Shown here piece after piece: positions 1 to 11,561 of a DNA stretch of 57,528 bases (within the stretch, counting starts at the first letter, position 1; the number at the start of each line of letters is the position of its first letter). The notes below the pieces were generated by a model that ran no database searches, was not told where the DNA came from, and worked only from the letters and a program-made list of their open reading frames with translations. This stretch comes from Scenedesmus sp. ARA3 (lineage: Eukaryota > Chlorophyta > Chlorophyceae > Sphaeropleales > Scenedesmaceae), in NCBI GenBank assembly GCA_004335835.1, contig RWJK01001454.1, positions 1 to 57,528 of the forward strand, given 5' to 3'. Made by a program: the position numbers and the translations under genes.

Positions 1-569
1 TGCACCAGTCAGGCGCTGTGGACGACTTGAGGATGGTTTGTGGATCAGGCTTGGCCATAGTGTATTATGCCAAGTTGACAAAGGTGACTGCTGCAGTAGG
101 CTGTGTAAAGGCACATGGCCAATCTGTAACAAAATGGTTGCATGCTGCCAATGGCTTTCGTTTGGATTGGTAACACGACGATGGTGGCTGTACCGTGAAA
201 TCGACCGCTCTGAGGTTACCTGCTTATAAGCAGCTAATTAGCAGCTGCTGCATGGTATGGTGACACATATACATGCATATGCATCGCCGTCGCGACACAC
301 GCTGCTGTGCAGTCGTTAATTTGCTCGTCTAAACGCAGGCATTCTTCGAGAACAGCTGTTGTGCCGAAACATTTCTGACTGGCGAGGCAGCTGCAACAAC
401 GTTGTCGGCGATAAAACAACGTTGTCGGCGATAAAAAAAACTTGGGACACGGATACGAAACCCAACACAAGCTCCGTTGCATTGTGTGCACATAAATAGC
501 TAAACAATCATTTCGTCTTAGTTTAGCGCTTGATGCATCAGTAACACGCAGCTTGTTCTGGTCAACGGC
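1..569. other. Upstream region of the septin-like gene, no gene seen
   Basis: No reading frame here looks coding. The only clear structure is a perfect 20-bp direct repeat at 397-416 and 417-436 (unit begins CAACGTTGTCGG), about 130 bp before the start codon at 570. It could be a promoter element duplicated in tandem, but nothing in the sequence proves a regulatory role. Confidence 0.5.
397..436. repeat. Two tandem copies of a 20-bp unit upstream of the septin-like gene
   Basis: Units at 397-416 and 417-436 are identical and followed by an A-run. Each contains the palindromic core AACGTT. The position, in the presumed promoter or 5' leader of the gene starting at 570, makes a regulatory role possible but unproven. 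Confidence 0.8.
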
Positions 570-3500
570 ATGAGTGACTTCGAGCTGCTGTCCGGCCCCA
601 GCAGCCCTCGCTCCTGCCGCAGCATGTCCTCACTCGAGAGCGCGATGAATGAAGGTATGAAGAACTCTAGAGGCTGCAAATTAGCGCCTCCTATGTGCAT
701 CATGGGCTGCAGGCTGCAGCTGGCGTCCACATGCATTAGCACATGTGCTGTGCAGCAGAAACGACCTGCAGCTGTTGTATTGCAGTCTGCAACTGCACGT
801 GGGGTTCATTTGTATCAGCTGTGCAATGCTGTGTACTTGCAGCAACTGCTTCTGAGCTGACGCTATTGTATGGCACCCCCGCTGTGTTGTTGCTGAAGCA
901 GCAGCACCACCACCACCACCAGCAGCAATGGCAGCAGCTGCTGCAGCAGCAGCGCCATCATCATCCTTCACTTTCACACCCAAGCTTGACATGCGACCCA
1001 TCACCACCCCAATCAACCTGCTGGTCTGTGGTGCCAGCAGCACCGGCAAGTCAAGCTTCATCCGCGCATGTGCTCAGATGCTGAGCGCAGCATCATCCAA
1101 CCTTGGAACAACCTCGGACTCCAAGGCTCAACTGCCCAGCCCCGCAGCAGAAGCAGCAGGCATTGGGGCTGCAGCTGACCCACATGCAGTACTGCTGTCT
1201 GGATCTGGTGCTTTCTGCACAAAACTGCCGCCCATTGTGTGCCCTGCGGCATGCAGGGAGCTGGTGTACACCTTTCAGGTGAGAAAACCCTGGTCAACAG
1301 CCTGCCTCAGCCCTGCAGCGGCGCATGCACAGCTGACCTGCTGCATGCTGTTGTTGTTCAAAGACAGCAAGACAGCAGCAGTGGCACCAATGGCAGCAGT
1401 GCAATTGATTGGTGCCCAGCCTCACCTTGGCATTGGCTGCCGTGGAACGTTGTGTTGACAAAGGAGGTGCCGGCTGTACTGCCAGTAAACCAGCGATTCA
1501 CAATTGTTTACATGCTGCCTGCGTAGATGAAACCACACACATTACCCGCATGGCACTGCTGGGCAGGTTGTTACTAATGTGTTATAATGTTGTGCTGCCA
1601 TCCATCTTCGACCATGCTGCTGCATCCTTTGCAGGATTGCCCCGGTCACGGCTCCAGCCTCAACCCTGCAGCCTACGCAGAGGCCTTGATCACCTTCCTG
1701 CTGCAGCAGCAGGAGAAGGACTACAAACTGCTGCAGGGCGGCGCGGGCGGACTCAAGGCGCTGAGCAAGTGAGTGCACCACTGTCGCAGCCTGCAGGCTG
1801 CCAGCTGGCAGGCTGAGCAAGTGTGAGCACTGCAGTGCCTCCTTCCCCTGCATTGCAGTGCCTCCTTCCCCTGCACTGCAGTGCCTCCTTCCCCTGCATT
1901 GCAGTGCCTCCTTCCCCTGCATTGCAGTGCCTCCTTCCCCTGCATCGCAGTGCCTCTTTTGTCGTGCTGACAGCTACGCAACTGCATGTCACATGACGCT
2001 AGGCAGACAGTGTCGCCGATGATGTGTCAAATCGACATGAATATCGTGACTTTCAGCGGTGCTACTGACACCACCTGTCTCGTTTAATTCTTTGCAGGTC
2101 GCTCACCTGCGGCTGCCTGCAGCACAGCATCACCGCCTGCATCTCCTTCCTGCCCCCACACGGGCCCTCCCGGCTGGACCTGGCCCTCATGGCAAGCCTC
2201 GCCAAGCATGCTGCAGTGCTGCCTGTTGTGGGCAAGGCAGATGCCATGACAGCAGATGAGGCGGCTGCATGCTGCGCTGCTGTGCGGCACATGCTGGCAG
2301 AGCCGGCCGAGTATGTGCCTGGCTTCAAAGGAGGTGGCAGCATTGGCGTGTACAGGTGGGTGTCTTCAGGCTGCAGTGTACAGCAGGTAGTGTCAGTCGT
2401 GGCTGCGCATGCTGGCAGAGCCGGCCGAGTATGCGCCTGGTTTCAAGGCTGGTGGCAGCATTGGTGTGTACAGATGGGTGTCTTCAGGCTGCAGTGTACA
2501 GCAGGTCGCGTCAGTCGTGGCAGCGCATGTGGACAGAGCCGGCCGAGTATGTGCCTGGCTTCAAGGCTGGTGGCAGCATTGGCGTGTACAGGTGGGTGGC
2601 TGCTGTTTCTCCGAGTGGGGCCTGTACAGCTGCCATGGGAGATGGATGCACTTCAGCATATAGAATATTCTTGCCTTTGAAATTTCTGAGAATGTTTGCT
2701 TGTGATTTCTGCGGCAGGCATGCTTGCTGCACTGCCTCATCGCTGCCCAGTAAATCAAAACCAGCTGCTAACGATCAACTTTCCCTGCTGTCACCTGCTG
2801 CCTTGCAGGCCGTCTGCACGCTCCAATGCCGAAGGCTCTCGGCTGCCGCTACTGCTGCACACGCGCTGTGGACCAACGGCAGCAGCAGCAGCAGCTGCTG
2901 CAGGTGCTGAGGGCTATGGTGGGCTCAGGTCCCTGCTGGAGCTGGTGGCAGGCAATGACGTGCGTGGGCGTTTGCTTTTGTAATGGCATAGCCTTCACTG
3001 GCACCAGCTAGCTACATGATGCGTTTCTCACGCAACGCGTGTTCATACAACGGCATTGAAAGCAAGGATCAAAAGGCGAGCACTCAGCAACCTGCACCTC
3101 GCCAGCCGCAGGTGTGCTGCATGCATGTCAGCCAGTGACGATTTGGTCTATTGTTATTCCCAATGCAGCTCACACGTGGCATTAAATTCATATCCACAGC
3201 AGTGCCTGCTGCATCTGCAACCATGTGCAGGTGTATGGTCTGCTGGACCGCTCCTGGGACCAGTTCATTGGCTTCTGTGATGCCTACAATGCAGCTGGCT
3301 GGAAGCTTCAGGCCCTGGCAGCTGCTGCCTGCCAGGCAGCAGTGGTGCCTGCTGCTGTCGACGCAATGGGAAACGAGCGGCTGGCAGAGCAAGTGTTTGA
3401 CCTGCAGGAGCAACTGCAGCAGCTCGAGACAGATAAAGAGCAGGCAGATGATGTGTGTCTGAGCCTGGAGAGGCAGCTGCAGCAGCTGAAGAAGGACAAG

Positions 3501-3646
3501 GCCAAGGCGGATGCTGATGTGGCTAGTGTGTTGAAGCAGCTGCAGCAGCTGAGGAGAGGCAAGGCACAGGCTGATGCTGAGCTGGCCAGCGCGCAGAAGG
3601 AGCTGCGAGAGTACAAGTCGACAAAAGTTCTCCCTGCTAGCAGTTC

Positions 3647-3689
<43 letters not shown>

Positions 3690-3815
3690 CCAGGCTCTTA
3701 CTATAAGTGTGCCTTACCGAAGCAGACAACAGTGCGGCACGTTCCAGGAAAGAAGCTGCAGCGCAAGCAGCAGCACAACTGGTGCCGGGAGGATTTTCCA
3801 ATGGCCGATGAATAA
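570..3815 (+). CDS. Septin-like P-loop GTPase with C-terminal coiled coil (514 aa, 6 exons)
   Basis: Exons traced: 570-654, 947-1278, 1635-1768, 2098-2355, 2809-2959, 3231-3815; all phases agree. The protein has a P-loop GASSTGKSS (about residues 57-65, Lys63), a G3-like DCPGHG at 140-145, and a G4 GKAD at 229-232 preceded by a PVV strand and followed by a T-A-D-E segment. The sequence around G4, with an ISFLPP strand upstream, resembles septins, whose G4 is AKAD. Residues about 368-455 form a heptad-rich coiled coil (repeats of LQQL plus charged stretches), as in many septins, followed by an alanine run of about 15 from a CAG tract and a basic tail. Septins are filament-forming GTPases of the cortex and division site, and some green algae have them. 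The Cys in G3 is unusual, and I cannot identify the septin-unique element clearly, so a divergent septin-like GTPase is the safest name. Exon 2 could start a few codons earlier, within the GCA/CAG run. Confidence 0.65.
1832..1955. repeat. 23-bp minisatellite in intron 3 of the septin-like gene
   Basis: About five to six tandem units of 23 bp (core GTGCCTCCTTCCCCTGCA) with one or two substitutions per unit. It starts about 65 bp after the donor at 1769. The pyrimidine-rich unit resembles a splice acceptor tract but lies far from the real acceptor at 2097. Confidence 0.85.
2400..2600 (+). repeat. Two echoes of the 3' edge of septin-like exon 4
   Basis: The complete exon ends at 2355. Segments near 2408-2475 and 2525-2598 repeat its last roughly 65 bp plus donor and early intron (encoding the peptide beginning AEPAEY, then GSIGVYR and GT). 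Period is about 120 bp. Neither copy is needed for the frame: splicing from 2355 to 2809 keeps phase. They could act as alternative donors. Confidence 0.85.
3649..3690 (+). repeat. CAG run encoding polyalanine in the septin-like protein
   Basis: About 13 CAG/GCA triplets read in the GCA (Ala) frame between the coiled coil and the basic tail. This is an in-frame coding microsatellite, so length variation would change only the alanine linker. Confidence 0.9.
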
Positions 3816-5921
3816 TTAATCAGTTGATACGGCTGTATGTTGCATGCTATGGCATGTCAGTGATGCGTAGGTGATACTGAACACTCAGCATGGGAGCTGC
3901 AGCAGTACAAGCTGATGCAAGGTCTTCATGTTGGCATTCCAGCAGCAGCAGCAGCAGCAGCAGAAGGCGCCTGCTCACGCCCTCCTGCGGCTTTTCTGAA
4001 GGGGCCAGCTAAGCCAGCAAAGAAGCTGCGGCACAAGCAGATGTGCCTCTAGAGTTGGTGTCTGGAACATGCATCAGTGGACTAGGTTGAGCCTGGCATG
4101 TGCAGTGCTGTGGCAGGCTAGTGTGGTATTGGCACCAGGTTATTACGTCAGCAGCAGGAGAGCTTGAGCCTATGCTGTTCCCCTTTGAATTTCATTGAAG
4201 ACAATCATAAGACTGCCACGTTCAGTGGGCGAGTCCTGGTAACTCGCATGCTTCTCACCTGTTGGCCTTGTTGGCAGCCGGCGCTTGGCCTGATGCAGCC
4301 CCTGGCGCCCTGCCTGTCGCTCCAGATGATGTTGTCTGCTGGCTGCCTGTCGCTCCAGATGATGTTGTCTGCTGGCTGATCCTGATATACCAGTGTGCAG
4401 CCTGTTGCAAACTTTTAATGAGGTCAAACCCTTTCGTGTTGCTTGTAGGAAAGCAGCGTGCTGGTGCAAAGGCAGTGCAACTCAGCATGGCCATGGGTGT
4501 CCTGATCAGTTGCTGCAGTTCTGCGCACAGCATTGCTGCCGCTGTTGCTGAGACTCTCAGCTTCTAGTGACTAGAAGCCTGCTTGATGCGGCATGATTGC
4601 TGCTACCAGATGCCAAACGGTCTCAGTTTCTTGATCTGTATGCTATTGGTGTGTGCGCATGTGCATATGAAACACAGCACTGCATGCTCTGCAGTTTTCC
4701 GACAGGCTGCCAGCCCCACGCCGTGGCGCGGCGTGTAGCTGCAGGGTGCTTGTGCTGCTATCCCTACACAGATGCGATACCTGCATGCCATGTCCGTGTT
4801 GGTACAGTTGTGTTACCGGTCCGTGCCAGCCCCGATCAGCAGGGTATGGCCTTCTGCAACAGTTGATAGTTGAACTTGCTGTGTTGCTTGGCAGGTTGAC
4901 AGCGTTGCTGTGCGTGTACTGCACAGTTGTGTGGGTGCTTAAGATGTATGCTCTATCTGCAGGTGATAAGTTCGAAATGCAGACAAAATACATCACATGT
5001 GTTTTCCGACGGATGGTAGGCCATGTGGCAGGCCTCATTGCGGCTTACATTGAAAGAGTCAAAAGTAAGCTGAGCTGCTGCGCAGCAGCATTAGGAGGCA
5101 CGGTACATGCGGTTGCTGCCACAGCATGCAGATTCACGCGTCGACAAAAAGAGTGCAATCACGATCTGTCTGTGACGTACAACATGTGCGGCTTGTCACA
5201 ATGAGAAGGTGTTTCGTTTGCATGAAGCTTCATTTGTTCAATTCCTCTTCCACTGAAATCCGGGATCCTATCGCAACAGCAGGCTCAGCAGCACTTCAGC
5301 AGCTGCAACTGCAGCAGCAGATGCAGATGCACGCATGGGGCCATCCATAAAAGCACTGCAGTCTGTCGCAAGCGCCTGCCGCCATACAACTCCTCTTGGA
5401 GAATGCGACATTGCGATGGCACTCACATTCCTAAAAAAAACGGAACATCATTGCCATGTTACAATCAACGCCATCAACATCATGTGCATTCTCAAGCAGC
5501 AACCTGAGCTGTTGAGCCCGCTGCATCATGTATTGACGACATCATCAGCTCCTGAATGTGAGCATGCCGGCATATGCTCGTCATCCGCTGATGCCAATGC
5601 AGCTACAAGGTGTGGTGATGCACCACCGCTCCGCAACACAGAGCATCCAGTGCACATCCCAGGCTCTGCAGAGATGTTGATTACAATGTCGTATCAGGCC
5701 AAACTGTAGGCACAGCGGCACCAAGAAGCGCTTGCCGCTGCTCCCAGCAAGTCAACCACCTCACTCCCCACGTGCACGCCAGCATTGCTGCCTGGGGCCA
5801 TACACATAGCCACAAGGTACCCCTTTCAAATGGCCTGAACATCAGCCCCTGAGAAGCGCACTGCACATGTGCGTAAGATGTATCACACCCACACCTAAGC
5901 ATCCCTCCTGGCCAAGCTCCT
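3816..5921. other. Intergenic region between convergent genes; no supported gene
   Basis: Lies between the septin-like stop codon and the 3' end of the LRR gene. Short open frames exist (for example 5335-5709 +) but none shows a domain, a signal peptide or a convincing exon structure. It holds a short CAG run near 3942-3962 and a perfect 33-bp tandem duplication near 4311-4376. The 3' untranslated regions of both flanking genes should lie here. Confidence 0.45.
4311..4376. repeat. 33-bp perfect tandem duplication
   Basis: Two adjacent copies of a 33-bp unit (core CTGTCGCTCCAGATGATG) with no gene context. It looks like a recent tandem duplication and shows that this process is not limited to exon edges. 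Confidence 0.85.
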
Positions 5922-7841
5922 TCAGCGCAGGTGCAGCGTGCAGCGACCCAACTGCCACCCACAAACTGTGTTCAGTGCCACGCACCCCTTCAGATACAAA
6001 TGCCTCACTTGACATGTGGACAAGTCCGGCAGCTCTTGCAAGCTGCTGCAGCCGTCACACCTCAACCTCTGCAGAGAGGGTGGCAGCTGTGGCAGCTGCT
6101 CAATTGCTGTGCAGTCGTTGACCCGCAAAGTCTCGAGCTTGAGTGGCAGCTGCCCAGGCAGCTGCTTCAGGGCGCTGCATTTGCTGCAGTCCAGAAGTGT
6201 AAGGCTGGCAGGTAGCTGCTGTGGCAGCTGCTCTAGGGCGCTACATCCACAGCACACCAGCTCACAGAGGTTTGTAGGCAGCTGCTCCGGCAGCGGCTGC
6301 AGCTGCACGCAGCTGTTCAGGTGCAGCTGCTGGCAGCTTGCTAGCGCTGGCAGTCTGCTGATGGGTGCTTCGTTGAGACACAAAACCCCCAGGCTCTGTG
6401 CTGGCAGCCTGGCTAGCTGTGTGAGTTGACTGAGGCCTTCTGCCTGCAGGATCTGAAGGCTGGGTGGCATGTCTGGCAGCTCCTTCAGTTGCGGGCAGTA
6501 GTCGCAGACCAGCTCAGTTAAGTCTGTGTGCTCCAGCTGCGGCAGCTTCTCCAGTAAGTCGCAGCTTCCACAGTGCAAACGGCTGAGTGATGCTGGCAGC
6601 TCTGGCAGCTGCAAGGCATACAACAGCACCACGGCGGAGCAGACAACAGCAGCAGCATAATTGGCAAAAGGCGCTTGCGTGACCCATCCAGGCATGAAGA
6701 TTGTTGTTACAGTGATTGCAACCATGTAGCAGCGTGCGCAGAGATAGCAACCATGACGCGAGTCACTGAGGGCTGCAGCAAAAGACGGCGACAGTTGCCA
6801 GAATGCACTGCTGCAAATTAGTAGACTGCATGAGCTGATCTGCGTAGATTTGCTGAACTGTGAACAGGCTACCTTGAGGTTATTGCACAGCACCTTGCAC
6901 GGTCGAAGTGGTGGGTTGTGTACATCACAAGGTGCATGAGCACTGTTTTGCTGCTGCTGCTGCTCACCACTACCAGTGCGTCGCAGCCAGCCACGTGCAG
7001 GTGCTTCAGACCATCAGGCAGCGCCGGCAGCTGCAGCAAGCTGCAGCACCAGTTTGCATTCAGTTCAACCAAGCCCAGCGGCAGCTGTGGAACGCCCTCA
7101 AGCCTGCCGCAGTGGCTGCAGTTGAGCACTGAGACAGCAGTGCTGCTGAGGCTGCTAGGCAGCGCCTGCAGTGCACTGCACTCTTCACAGATCAACTTTC
7201 GAAGTGTAGGTGGTAGCGCTGGCAGTTCACGCAGGTTGCAGCAGTACCCAACGTCCAACTGCTCCAGCATTGGCGGCATTGATGGCAGCACTGTGATGTG
7301 CTGGCTGCTGAGGTCGAGGATGGTCAGGTTCCTGCAAGCCAGCATTCGTGTGAAAGCCAACGGTGTACATCAACACATGCGCCAGCTGACTTGATAACAT
7401 GGATGCAGTTTTGGACTGCTTATGGTTGTCCATACATGTTATGGCAACACTGCTGGCATTCATTGATTAGCATCGCTGCTTCACGACACTGCCAACGCTG
7501 CCAATCGTCCGCAGCAAAGAGGCTGTGAAGCATACTGTACTTTAAACAAACAATAAACACATCCACTGCCACTGCACTGGCTAATCGAGGCTGCAGCTGC
7601 GGTTGCATGCTGCTGCAGCTTCTGCTGCTGCTGCTGCTAACCTGGCCCCGTCAATGATGTCCTGCAGCATCCTCCGCGGCATGTCGAAGCTGATGAAGAG
7701 ACTGAGATGCTGCATGGTTACGATATTTTTATGCAGCCAGTAGGCAGCAGTGACTGACCCGCCCAGTCCGAATTCGATGCTGTGACCTTGCCAGGACACA
7801 CTCATACTCGCGGTGTAGAGCAAGTGCACCGCAGCACGCAT
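5922..7841 (-). CDS. Leucine-rich-repeat protein, LP-rich repeats (about 416 aa, 5' end uncertain)
   Basis: Exons traced: 7642-7841 (start uncertain), 6968-7331, 5922-6608, joined with matching phases. From about residue 70 to near the end the protein is a run of leucine-rich repeats of about 20-23 residues with the pattern LxxLxCxxCxxLxxLPxLPxxLxxL. The Cys pairs and Leu-Pro steps resemble those of secreted and bacterial-type LRRs as well as algal LRR proteins. The N-terminal exon has no recognised domain. The frame stays open upstream of the ATG at 7841, and another plausible exon frame lies at about 7846-7965, so the true start may be further upstream. LRR folds are protein-binding scaffolds; no kinase, TIR or NB-ARC domain is visible, so the partner and function are unknown. 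This is the only multi-exon gene here without obvious exon echoes. Confidence 0.75.
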
Positions 7842-8163
7842 ATGTGTGTTGGGACCAAGTGAGGGAGACACAACTGCAGGATCTGGTTGAGCTTGGCCAT
7901 CCTGAGTTTGGCAGGGCTGGCAGGGAGATACAGTAAGACACAGTGCAGGTCGCTGTAAAGCTGAATAGCTTATATTTCGATCATAACAGCGATGGAATAT
8001 ATATTTGTAGACGGCTGCAGCTCATGAACACGGCTTGTGAAGTCAAACTTCCCTGGACCAAGCTGAACCCTAAATTAATGCTGCAGCATGCTGCTGCTGG
8101 CTGCCGGCTGTTCTGCAGCTGCCACACCAACTAACAGATTCAAACTGCTGCTCTGTACAGCCT
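7842..8163. other. Gap between the LRR gene and the metallopeptidase
   Basis: May hold the true first exon of the LRR gene (open frame about 7846-7965 on -). An AT-rich stretch with a TATATAT core at 7996-8007 could be a TATA-like promoter element for the minus-strand LRR gene. Otherwise nothing is recognised. Confidence 0.3.
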
Positions 8164-8355
8164 GCACATCTTCTCAACGCGCCTCAGCTGCCCAGGCGTG
8201 AAGCTCTTAAGCAGCTGTCAACCGAGTAACTCATAAATCTGGATGATGGGTCCACCCCAGCACTGTTTGGGCAGGAGTCCCGAGCAGACTGCAGCGCTGT
8301 GGAGCAGGTCTCATCTATGGGGGCAGTGCAGGCTGGCGTGTCTGCTGCTACACCA
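8164..8355 (-). pseudogene. Decayed downstream echo of the metallopeptidase terminal exon
   Basis: Repeats the terminal exon at 8368-8624 from the Asp-Thr-Pro segment onward, including the Met-Ser-Tyr turn. A single-base deletion after the codons for Asp-Ser-Cys shifts the frame to a premature stop near 8184. The copy lies after the functional stop codon, so it is probably untranslated, but it could act as an alternative last exon. Confidence 0.8.
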
Positions 8356-8367
8356 ACCAACGCAGCA

Positions 8368-9626
8368 TCACCCTGCTGCTCTATACAGCCTGCACATCTT
8401 CTCAACGCGCCTCAACTGCCCAGGCGTGAAGCTCTTCAGGCAGCTGTCAACCGAGTAACTCATGAAGTTAGATGATGGGTCCACCCCAGGGCTGTTTGGG
8501 CAGGAGTCCCGAGCACTTTGCAATGCTGTGGAGCAGGTTTCATCTATCGGGGCTGTGCAGGCTGGTGTGTCCGCCACTTCGTCGCCTGGGGATGCGCAAC
8601 CGTTCTCAAAGGTATGGTAGAGTCCTGCAACATAGAAGATGCAGTTCAATTCAAGGTCAGGTTAGCAGCATGGGCAGTGGCATTGGCATTGGCGACAGCA
8701 TGCTGCACAGTTTGGCAGGCTGGCGTGTCTGCCACTTCATCGCCTGGGGATGCGCAGCCATTCTCAAAGGTATGATACAGCCCTGCAGGTGCATGGATTT
8801 CATAAAGAGGTTAGACAACATGCAAGTCGGCAGCATGGGCAGCACAGTGGTGGCTGCAAGGTCCAGTCGTGTAGCTGCCAGCTGCGAGCATTGACAGTTC
8901 TCTTAGCGCCAGCTGCTGCAGCATGCGCCACAGTACTGCTGCTTCAACAGTGCCATGCGCCTGTAGCTGCATGTGCCAGCTGCCACTGGTGCATCTAACT
9001 ATTGTCACGTATCAACAAGTCTACGCCAGCAACTCTGTGCAAACCCATGGGCCATGCTGACTCACCGAGGAAGTGCCCTATCTCATGCACAGCAGTTGCC
9101 CCCCTGTTGTACTGCAGCGTCTGCCCGCCAGGCAGAGTGTCATAATGCACCACCACTCCATCATTTTCCAACCCCTTCTCTTTAATATCCCAGGGCCAAG
9201 TGCTCCAGCCATACACCCCGCAGGGACTCAGGTCTGTTATGTACAGGTTCAGTACGTCTGCGCCGCCTGTCCGGAGTTTCGCCTTAAGTTTGTGCTCGCT
9301 TCTGGGATCGCACATGTCTTCATCTGGACTTGTGGTGGATCGGCTGATGTTGACTGCTTTGAATTGCAGCTGCACGCCAGACTGCGCAGCCGCCTCGGGT
9401 GCTGCATATGCTGCATTTAGGACTGATATTTGTCGCTGTACAAGTGCATCATCCACATCCCCAAAACCAATGCCGTCATTGTCCACAACTGATATGATGT
9501 GGACGTGGACAGGAATGGTGTGCGTCCAGGGCTCCTGCTGCTGCTGCTGCTGCTGCATCTGCTGGGGTGCTTGCAATGCCGATACGCGCTGCCTTGCAGC
9601 AGCTGTTCTGCGGTGCCCTGGGGAGG

Positions 9627-9670
<44 letters not shown>

Positions 9671-10136
9671 TCCGTGACAACAGGTCTTCGTGCTGCCTCC
9701 TGAGCTGACAGAGCTGCATGCTGCTGCTGGAGCAGCTGCCGCGTGTCTGGGTGAGGCGATTCAGTAGCACACCTGCCACAGCATGCGGTGGCATCACTGG
9801 GTGACGTTGAATTGTGGCTTCAAAGCAGTGACACCATAATAAGAACACCACAGCCTGGCGCTGTGATTGATTGTGTCAAGCACTGTAAGCCGATGCATGC
9901 ATCTCCAGCAGCATGTGCTTTGCTGCAGCACCGACCCATAGTCCTGCTGCATGCAATGCATCGCCTCACCTTCTCGCTTTCATTGACAGAAGTAATCTCC
10001 TTCTGCCAATTTGTGAACTTGCTAGCTTCTCCAACGGCTGCAGCTGGGGTGTGTGAGTCTGCTGCTGGCAGGCCCTACATGCAGCAGTGCTAAAGGCTAC
10101 CAGCAGCGCCAGAGAAGCAAGCCTAGAGCAAATCAT
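8368..10136 (-). CDS. Secreted M43-type (pappalysin-like) zinc metallopeptidase (376 aa, 3 exons)
   Basis: Exons 9970-10136, 9066-9772 and 8368-8624 join in phase. Residues 1-22 are a signal peptide (MICSRLASLALLVAF, then STAACRA), so the enzyme enters the secretory path. The zinc motif HEIGHFLGLYH sits at about 285-295: His285, His289 and His295 as zinc ligands and Glu286 as the catalytic base. It is split by the intron after HFLG. Downstream the conserved GDEVADTP segment and the Met-turn MSY (Met346) match the M43 family, as does the spacing. The propeptide-like region has a serine run and a glutamine run, both from CAG repeats in different frames. M43 enzymes cut extracellular or surface proteins; in an alga a wall or matrix role is plausible but inferred. 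The start ATG at 10136 is chosen because it opens directly into the signal peptide. Confidence 0.9.
8705..8782 (-). repeat. Upstream echo of the 5' edge of metallopeptidase exon 3
   Basis: A second acceptor at 8783-8784 leads into the same start as the real exon (Gly-Leu-Tyr-His-Thr-Phe-Glu-Asn), then GDEVADTPAC, after which similarity ends. Using it would supply the third zinc His but lose the Met-turn. The complete exon starts at 8624. Confidence 0.85.
9536..9665 (-). repeat. In-frame CAG runs in the metallopeptidase (Gln and Ser tracts)
   Basis: Two triplet runs at about 9537-9556 and 9629-9662 read as CAG on the coding strand. One gives about seven Gln, the other about eleven Ser (AGC frame). 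Both lie in the region between signal peptide and catalytic domain. Confidence 0.85.
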
Positions 10137-11299
10137 GTCATAAGTTGATATTGATATGACGAACGACGTTGAACTCGCTATAACATCCTCACTTCGACTG
10201 GTGCATGCTCTGCTCCTGTTTTGGCGCGTCGGACATCCGAGATATCGGTCTACTGCTGCATTTAGCAAGAAAGTTTGCAGGAAGTGTTTCTCAAACATGT
10301 ATAATTATCGATGTTTGGAGATACAAAGCCTTAGTGCAGGCAGCAGCTGTCATGGTGGTGGACGTTTCCGCTCCGGTTTTCGCCTTCGCACCCGAATGCG
10401 CAGCTCACAATTATGTACCAGTTGCTGATGATCATTGATGAAAATTGATTGGAATGTACTGCAGAATTGTTGATGCACAGTCGCAGGTTACCAGGTCACC
10501 ACACATTTCTGCAAGCCCTGCCCTTCAGGCACCTCCCGGGAGGCATGATCTGGCAGTCCAGATGCAAGCAGGGCGACAACACCGCAGCTTCAAGTACCAT
10601 TTCGTATGAGATGCAAGACAAGTAGTTCGGAAACGCCGTCTGAACTTTTGACAAGCTCTGCTGCTTCTTCAGCAGCTGGCGCACGCACAGCCAAACCATT
10701 CTGTGCACAGCACGCTGTGACAGCACACGTAAATAGGAATGTGCTCTGATAACAGACAAGATTGAAGCTATGAGCATGTACTGGCTCGTGCATTAGGCTG
10801 TGAGGCAGCACTGAACTCAATGCGTGTAGCAGTGGTCACAGCACGAGCGAAGGATGCAGCACTAAACATACCCATCACATGCAGCATTGAACTGCTTCTA
10901 ATTAGAACCCATGCACAAACAAGAAAGACAACCACCAACGGCACGATACTCGAGCCTACGTGTATGTACAAAAAAGAGACAAGCAACTAAAGCTACTACT
11001 GCCTTGCCTGATGCAGCCCACTGCACATGCAGCATAACCGCTAAGCAACACAACATACAAGCTAAACCTATGTGCATCCCTCCATTCATGCCCTCAGTGT
11101 GGCAGGTGTCCCAGCTCCTGCCTCGGCCACCCTCTTGCACCACAACATGACCTGCGCGACAGCGCCCGGCAGCCACCTGAGTGCCAGCCCAGCAGCTAGT
11201 GTGTAGAAGCCCGTGGAGCGAGCCAGCACCTCACTAAGCTTCACTTAGAGCTGCTGCCGGAGCTGCCACAGCTGCAAGCTGCTGCTACAGCAGCTATCC
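10137..11299. other. Intergenic region between metallopeptidase 5' end and POLD1 3' end
   Basis: Should hold the metallopeptidase promoter and the POLD1 3' untranslated region. No gene, tRNA or strong repeat was recognised. Short open frames on both strands look like chance frames. Confidence 0.45.
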
Positions 11300-11380
11300 T
11301 GTGCATCAGGCTGTTTTTATTTGCCGCATCTAACAGTCTGTGAAGCGGCTCAGTGCGGCAGGTGCCTCGTCCAGCTCCTT

Positions 11381-11414
<34 letters not shown>

Positions 11415-11534
11415 GCTGCCGCAGTGCGTTATGCTGTGTGAATTGCTGCATCTACCAGTCGGTGAAGCGGCTGAGTGTGGCGTGCGCCTCGTCCAGCTCC
11501 TTAGCGGCTGCTGCTGCTGCTGCTGCTGCCGCGG
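11300..11534 (-). repeat. Two echoes of the POLD1 last exon, including the stop codon
   Basis: Segments 11327-11382 and 11451-11506 repeat the last roughly 18 codons and stop of POLD1, plus the bases after the stop. The period is about 110-125 bp. The nearer copy keeps Thr-Asp-Trp-stop; the farther has Thr-Asp-Cys-stop. CTG runs (plus strand) of about 10 and 7 units separate them. They lie downstream of the functional stop, so they belong to the 3' untranslated region or beyond. Confidence 0.85.
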
Positions 11535-11561
11535 TGCATCAGGCTGTGTGAATTGCCGCAA

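Noticed and set aside
5335..5709. A 124-codon open frame on the plus strand as a gene
   Set aside because: No domain, no signal peptide, no splice or neighbour support, and composition like that of other chance frames in the region.
5922..7331. Bacterial-type E3 ligase effector (LRR plus catalytic domain)
   Set aside because: Only the LP-rich repeats are present. No catalytic domain follows, and the gene has spliceosomal introns.
8782..9065. Using both the 8782 copy and the 8624 exon in one metallopeptidase transcript
   Set aside because: The upstream copy has no good donor in frame to join the next acceptor, and inclusion would duplicate the zinc-site segment.
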